Positions 63,018 through 64,000 of a stretch of 64,000 nt of DNA are shown here, piece after piece (the stretch's first letter is position 1; each line of letters starts with the position of its first letter). The notes beneath the pieces were generated by a model. That model was not told where the DNA came from, made no database searches, and saw only the letters and a program-made list of their open reading frames with translations. The DNA is taken from assembly GCF_019720895.1 (NCBI RefSeq), contig NZ_JAHKSH010000003.1:186001-250000 (forward strand), read 5' to 3'. A program made the position numbers and the translations under genes. The stretch is from Microbacterium salitolerans. GTDB lineage: Bacteria > Actinomycetota > Actinomycetes > Actinomycetales > Microbacteriaceae.

Positions 63018-64000
63018 CTACGCCCGAGCAGTGTCGAAGTGAGCGCTTCGCACGCGTGGGTTTCGCGAGTCGATGGGGATGATGTCGAGGTCGCCGGGCA
63101 CGAGGAAGCGGCCAGGGAGCCTGGCCTCGCCTCGTGCCCAGACGGAGGCGTCCGCGTGTCCGGGAACGAGGTGGTGGAGAGCGAGACGCCGCGCGTTCGC
63201 CCGTTCTGCGATCCGGCAGGCCCCTTCCACCGAGGTATGCGACCGGTAGTGATGGTCGCGTGACGCGCGCCCTTCTCCATCGGAGCGAGCGCCGTAGAGC
63301 TGCTCGACCCATTCGAAGTCGATGGCCTCGTGCAGCAGGAGGTCGGTATCGGCGGCGAGATGCACGAGGTTGTCGCTCTCGCATGTGTCGCCTGAGATCG
63401 TGACGGATCCATGCTCCGATTCGACGCGAAAGGCGAATGCGGGCGCGACCGGTGGGTGATCCACCAATGTCGCCGTCACCCGGACGCGATCGTCCTCGAA
63501 GACGAGGAACGGGGCCATCTCGGGGCTGGCGGCATCATTCGGGTGATATCCGATGTCGTGTGGGAGGGGGATGTCGTGCAGATCGAAGAGCTCGAGAGGG
63601 TGGGTGCGCAGAGAGTCGAGGACGCGATCGTTGAGATCGGTCGCGTAGGCGTCGACGATTCCGCGGACGAGGCCCGTCGTCCCCGGGGTCGGGTCATGCG
63701 GCGCGACGGGCTGCGGTGCGACGACAGCCCGTTCGGAGACGGGAGGCAGCATCCCCCGGTCGCCCGGCCCGTAGACGGGGACGGGGCCCGTCGCGCGGTC
63801 CTGCAGGTAGTGCATTCCGAACAGGACGAGTGCGGGAAGTCCTACCGTGTGGTCCGAGTGGAGATGAGTGAGGAAGACGCCGCCGAGACCGGACATGTCG
63901 AGCCCCGCTTGGCGGACGCGTCTACCTGCGCCATCGCCGACATCGATGAGATAAAAGCGATCGCCGACGGTGATCGCCGTGGAGATTCCCGCACGGTCGG
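63018..64000 (-). CDS. MBL-fold metallo-hydrolase (RNase Z/arylsulfatase-like), partial at right edge
   Basis: About 327 C-terminal residues are present; the start lies beyond the window. The metal-binding HLHSDHTVGLPALVLFG is preceded by AITVGDRFYLIDVGDGAG, which fixes the frame to the edge. Later ligands are SGDTCESDNLVHLAA and the final His near ALHHLVPGHAD. The layout fits RNase Z-like or AtsA-type enzymes of the MBL fold, which cleave sulfate or phosphate esters or RNA; a secreted form cannot be excluded because the N-terminus is missing. It lies upstream of the MHS transporter in the same operon. Confidence 0.88.
   Translation of the reverse strand, partial: DRAGISTAITVGDRFYLIDVGDGAGRRVRQAGLDMSGLGGVFLTHLHSDHTVGLPALVLFGMHYLQDRATGPVPVYGPGDRGMLPPVSERAVVAPQPVAPHDPTPGTTGLVRGIVDAYATDLNDRVLDSLRTHPLELFDLHDIPLPHDIGYHPNDAASPEMAPFLVFEDDRVRVTATLVDHPPVAPAFAFRVESEHGSVTISGDTCESDNLVHLAADTDLLLHEAIDFEWVEQLYGARSDGEGRASRDHHYRSHTSVEGACRIAERANARRLALHHLVPGHADASVWARGEARLPGRFLVPGDLDIIPIDSRNPRVRSAHFDTARA

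Overview
The window is chromosomal DNA from a high-GC Gram-positive bacterium, most likely an actinobacterium of the Microbacteriaceae (Microbacterium or a near relative). The pointers are very high GC with antisense open frames everywhere, actinobacterial families (F420/deazaflavin-dependent DDN-type oxidoreductase, DUF222/HNH 13E12 protein, tricorn protease, LPxTG surface protein, long-form ArgG) and housekeeping genes (argG, purA, purL, ald). The genus is inference; no rRNA gene is present. Genes are packed: 61 coding regions are called, two cut by the edges (ald at the left, a metallo-hydrolase at the right). No gene-free stretch exceeds 300 bases. I see no tRNA, rRNA, CRISPR array, insertion sequence or prophage.

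Layout. 1-7 kb: ald with a divergent Lrp regulator, a lipoprotein, a 63-aa Cys/Lys-rich protein, an XRE-cupin regulator divergent from a thioredoxin-reductase-like/methyltransferase fusion, a VOC protein, a LURP-one-like protein and argG. 7-14 kb: a large LuxR-type regulator divergent from a 1420-aa LPxTG wall protein with DUF11-like repeats and a proline-rich stalk. 14-27 kb: two ABC-2-type exporters, purA, a DDN-family protein, a NarL-type two-component system, a tricorn protease and a secreted Xaa-Pro dipeptidyl-peptidase-like enzyme. 27-33.4 kb: a seven-gene MoxR-DUF58-VWA-TPR operon on the minus strand. 33.4-44.8 kb: chorismate mutase, a GntR-controlled ABC exporter, an ASCH protein flanked by two palindromic repeats, small membrane proteins, purL with a 52-aa membrane protein, arylamine N-acetyltransferase, a membrane lipase-like protein, a LOG protein and a PanE-like reductase. 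44.8-46.7 kb: a two-gene cassette resembling plasmid ParR/ParM (ribbon-helix-helix adaptor plus actin-like ATPase) inside the chromosome. 46.8-55.4 kb: acetyltransferase, GAF regulator with aldehyde dehydrogenase and DUF779, HNH protein, a VOC protein and two orphan proteins. 55.5-59.5 kb: a phnDCE-type transporter with a tyrosine phosphatase and a TetR regulator, behind a structured leader. 59.6-64 kb: acetyltransferase, two DUF202 proteins, an MHS-type transporter and a metallo-hydrolase.

Two themes recur. Many genes have a TANNNT hexamer ending 6-7 nt before the start codon, the signature of leaderless transcription. Several short intergenic spaces are filled by structured palindromic elements. 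The chromosomal ParR/ParM-like cassette is the best candidate for an undescribed system.
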